Source of the DNA: CAMEON01 sp045531965
GTDB lineage: Bacteria; Bacillota; Clostridia; Oscillospirales; CAG-272
Direction: 5' to 3'
Assembly: GCA_045531965.1 (NCBI GenBank)
Contig: JAZSFA010000078.1
Span: 1-64,000 of the forward strand
Length of the DNA stretch: 64,000 bases
Below the pieces are notes generated by a model. It was given only the letters and a program-made list of their open reading frames with translations. It did no database searches and was not told the DNA's origin. The translations under genes and the position numbers were made by a program. Position 1 is the stretch's first letter; the number at the start of each line of letters is the position of its first letter. Positions 62,236 to 64,000 of this stretch are shown piece by piece.

Positions 62236-63231
62236 ATGCGCATTTTAACCGTTAACAGAAACGATGCGGGACAGCGTCTTGACAAGTTCCTCTCCAAAGC
62301 CGTCAAGGGTCTGCCCCAGTCCCTCATGTATAAATTCATCCGCACCAAAAAGATCAAGGTCAACCGCGTCCGGTGTGAGCAAAGCCAAATCCTTCGTGAA
62401 GGCGACGAGATCCAGCTTTTTATCAAAGACGAATTTTTTGACGCCCCCTCCAAGGACACGGGGGCTTTGTCCGCCATCCGTCCCAAGCTGAATATCGTCT
62501 ATGAAGACGAAAACATCATGCTCCTGCACAAGCGTCCTGGCGTGCTTGTACATGACGATGCCGAGGGCGGGGAGAATACCCTCATCATGCATGTGCAGGC
62601 TTATCTGTTTGAGAAAGGCGAATACGATCCCGCCAATGAACAATCCTTCGCCCCCGCACTCTGTAACCGCATTGACCGCAATACAGGCGGTATTGTCATC
62701 GCTGCCAAGAACGCCGAAGCGTTGCGGCTGATGAATGCATTTATCCGAGAGGATCAACTGTCCAAATTTTATCTCTGTCTCGTTCACGGAAAGCCCAAGG
62801 CAAGAAGAGCGACCCTCACGGGTTATCTAAAAAAAGACAGCGCCACCAATACGGTCCGCGTATCCGACGCCCCCTTTAAGGGTGCCAAAGAGATCATTAC
62901 CAAATATCGTATCATTTCAGACAAAGTGGTTTCCGGAGATCCCATTTCTCTTTTAGAAGTGGAATTGGTAACAGGACGTACCCATCAAATCCGAGCCCAC
63001 TTGTCCCACATCGGTCATCCCCTGCTGGGAGATGGAAAATACGGTATTAACCGTGATGATAAACGACGGGGATATAAATTTCAAGCCCTGTATGCCTACC
63101 GTTTAATCTTCAAATTGGACTGTGAAGCAGGCGCGCTTGCCTACCTCAAAGGCAAGTCCTTCCGCATCTCACCCGACAGCATCTGGTTTACCAAGGGCTA
63201 TGACCTTTCCGCCCTTGAATCCTCAAAATAA
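62236..63231 (+). CDS. RluA-family ribosomal RNA pseudouridine synthase (RluC/D-like)
   Basis: The 331-residue enzyme isomerises uridine to pseudouridine in 23S rRNA. It has an N-terminal S4 RNA-binding domain (residues 12-70, QRLDKFLSKAVKGLPQSLMY) and the RluA catalytic domain with CNRIDRNTGGIVIAAKN, in which the Asp of RIDRNT is the nucleophile. The LVTGRTHQIRAHLSHIGHPLLG-type motif is intact (split: TGRTHQIRAH, IGHPLLGDGKYG). Which uridine is modified cannot be told from sequence. Its stop lies 10 bp before the lnt start, so they share an operon. Confidence 0.95.
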   Translation: MRILTVNRNDAGQRLDKFLSKAVKGLPQSLMYKFIRTKKIKVNRVRCEQSQILREGDEIQLFIKDEFFDAPSKDTGALSAIRPKLNIVYEDENIMLLHKRPGVLVHDDAEGGENTLIMHVQAYLFEKGEYDPANEQSFAPALCNRIDRNTGGIVIAAKNAEALRLMNAFIREDQLSKFYLCLVHGKPKARRATLTGYLKKDSATNTVRVSDAPFKGAKEIITKYRIISDKVVSGDPISLLEVELVTGRTHQIRAHLSHIGHPLLGDGKYGINRDDKRRGYKFQALYAYRLIFKLDCEAGALAYLKGKSFRISPDSIWFTKGYDLSALESSK

Positions 63232-63241
63232 AGGAGTTTTC

Positions 63242-64000
63242 ATGTTAAAAGCTGAAAAAAACCTATGGTTTACCGATGCAATCACCAAGTATCGCTGGTT
63301 GCTTTTGCTGATTGGAGCAGCCCTCATGGGACTCGCGGTGATCTTTCCGCAAGCAGGCTTTCTCCAATGGATTGTACTGGTGCCTGCCATGATCGTTATT
63401 CTCATTAGACTCCCAGATCCAAAGATCAAGCTCAGACACTTGTACGGGATGGGTTTTTGCTTTTTTGCGTTGTACTTTACCATTGCCTGGCACTGGTTTC
63501 TTTGGATGTACCCTTTGGATTATGCCGGCTTGTCCAATCCCGCCTCCGCCGCGGTGGTCACCTTGGGTTCTGTTGGCATGGGCGCCTTCCAAGCCGTGAC
63601 AGCGGCAGTCATCTTTCCTTTGTTTGGCTGGATCTGTCGATCCGAACACCTGTCAAAGCTGCCTTTAGTACACCCTTTTCTATTTGCAGCCTTATGGGTC
63701 ATGGTAGAATGGTTTCAAGCCCATAGCGGCTGGTCGGGCGTGCCATGGGGACGGTTGCCTTTGGGTCAGGCAGAAAACGTGTTGATGCTGCAAAGCGCTT
63801 CTCTGTTTGGCTCATATTTCATTACGTTTCTTCTGATAGCTGTCAACGGTCTGATCGCTTACGGACTCATCTACAATCCCCATCAAAAGTTGGCGGGTAT
63901 GCTTGCCATCACCATTGTCGCTGTCAATCTTGGGTTCGGTGTGGTCTACACCGCCATCCCCACAAATTCCGAAAGGACTGTCAAGGTTGCCTCCATACAA
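63242..64000 (+). CDS. lnt: apolipoprotein N-acyltransferase, 3' end beyond window
   Basis: The frame starts at ATG 63242 after AAGGAG and remains open to the last base (253 codons seen of about 500). It has about seven hydrophobic segments, the family motif WVMVEWFQAHSGWSGVPW followed by GRLPLGQ (residues about 155-180), and the junction RTVKVASIQ at the end, where the nitrilase-type catalytic domain begins. Lnt adds a third acyl chain to lipoproteins already processed by Lgt. It is unusual but not unknown in Firmicutes. Catalytic residues lie outside the window, so activity is not judged. Confidence 0.85.
   Translation, partial: MLKAEKNLWFTDAITKYRWLLLLIGAALMGLAVIFPQAGFLQWIVLVPAMIVILIRLPDPKIKLRHLYGMGFCFFALYFTIAWHWFLWMYPLDYAGLSNPASAAVVTLGSVGMGAFQAVTAAVIFPLFGWICRSEHLSKLPLVHPFLFAALWVMVEWFQAHSGWSGVPWGRLPLGQAENVLMLQSASLFGSYFITFLLIAVNGLIAYGLIYNPHQKLAGMLAITIVAVNLGFGVVYTAIPTNSERTVKVASIQ

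Overview
The window reads as the chromosome of a Gram-positive, Clostridia-type bacterium, probably an uncultured gut member of the Oscillospirales or a relative. The pointers are a T-box leader on trpS, HprK, HemZ, a CdaA locus, SpoVB- and SpoIVFB-like proteins, DUF1836, and sigma-A promoters with almost invariant 17-bp spacers. No rRNA, tRNA, CRISPR array, prophage or insertion sequence was recognised. Taxonomy is inferred from gene content only.

Layout. 1-2.7 kb: two tandem DUF4832 proteins (the first cut by the window edge). 2.8-5.6 kb: a T-box-controlled trpS followed by two unknown genes. 5.7-7.3 kb: an XRE regulator and the ClpP-like TepA on the minus strand. 7.4-10.6 kb: PduL-type phosphotransacylase, an SGNH hydrolase, and a NifU-like scaffold paired with a GGGtGRT protein. 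10.7-16.9 kb: a surface-fibre export island with a zinc-ribbon membrane protein, two SipW-type-signal (TasA/camelysin-like) secreted proteins, a SipW-type signal peptidase, and a DUF5305 membrane protein carrying a 119-residue Glu/Lys-Pro tract. 17-21.5 kb: a GH123-like (DUF4091) lipoprotein, an unknown membrane protein and a BspA-like LRR lipoprotein. 21.6-26.3 kb: rtcB, an ASRT-family protein and a P-type Ca2+ ATPase. 26.3-31.2 kb: an ECF sigma factor with a long C-terminal extension, an unknown protein, an M29 aminopeptidase and an M50 protease. 31.3-34.2 kb: DUF1836 regulator, a membrane protein, hprK and a phosphopantetheinyl transferase.

34.2-52.5 kb is one long minus-strand gene train. 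In transcription order it runs cdaA, a very short CdaR-like protein, an FAD dehydrogenase, recJ, rel, dtd, hemZ, a uridine-kinase-like gene, a SpoVB-like flippase, mazG, ymfF, ymfH, lgt, folD and an isochorismatase-type hydrolase. Gaps are mostly under 60 bp and several genes overlap, so c-di-AMP synthesis, (p)ppGpp metabolism, DNA repair, translation quality control and lipoprotein maturation may be co-transcribed. 52.7-56.2 kb holds a DUF4956/VTC polyphosphate-polymerase pair divergent from two overlapping polysaccharide deacetylases. 56.2-60.6 kb holds a NUDIX / C_GCAxxG_C_C fusion, thrS, a zinc-ribbon protein, a repeat-rich intergenic region and mgsA. 60.7-64 kb holds glyA, an RluA-family pseudouridine synthase and the 5' part of an apolipoprotein N-acyltransferase (lnt) running off the end.

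The best candidates for under-described biology are the SipW/DUF5305 island, the sigma factor with a winged-helix extension, the NUDIX / C_GCAxxG_C_C fusion, the CdaR stump, and the NifU-like/GGGtGRT pair. All functions are read from sequence motifs and remembered family features; no search was run.
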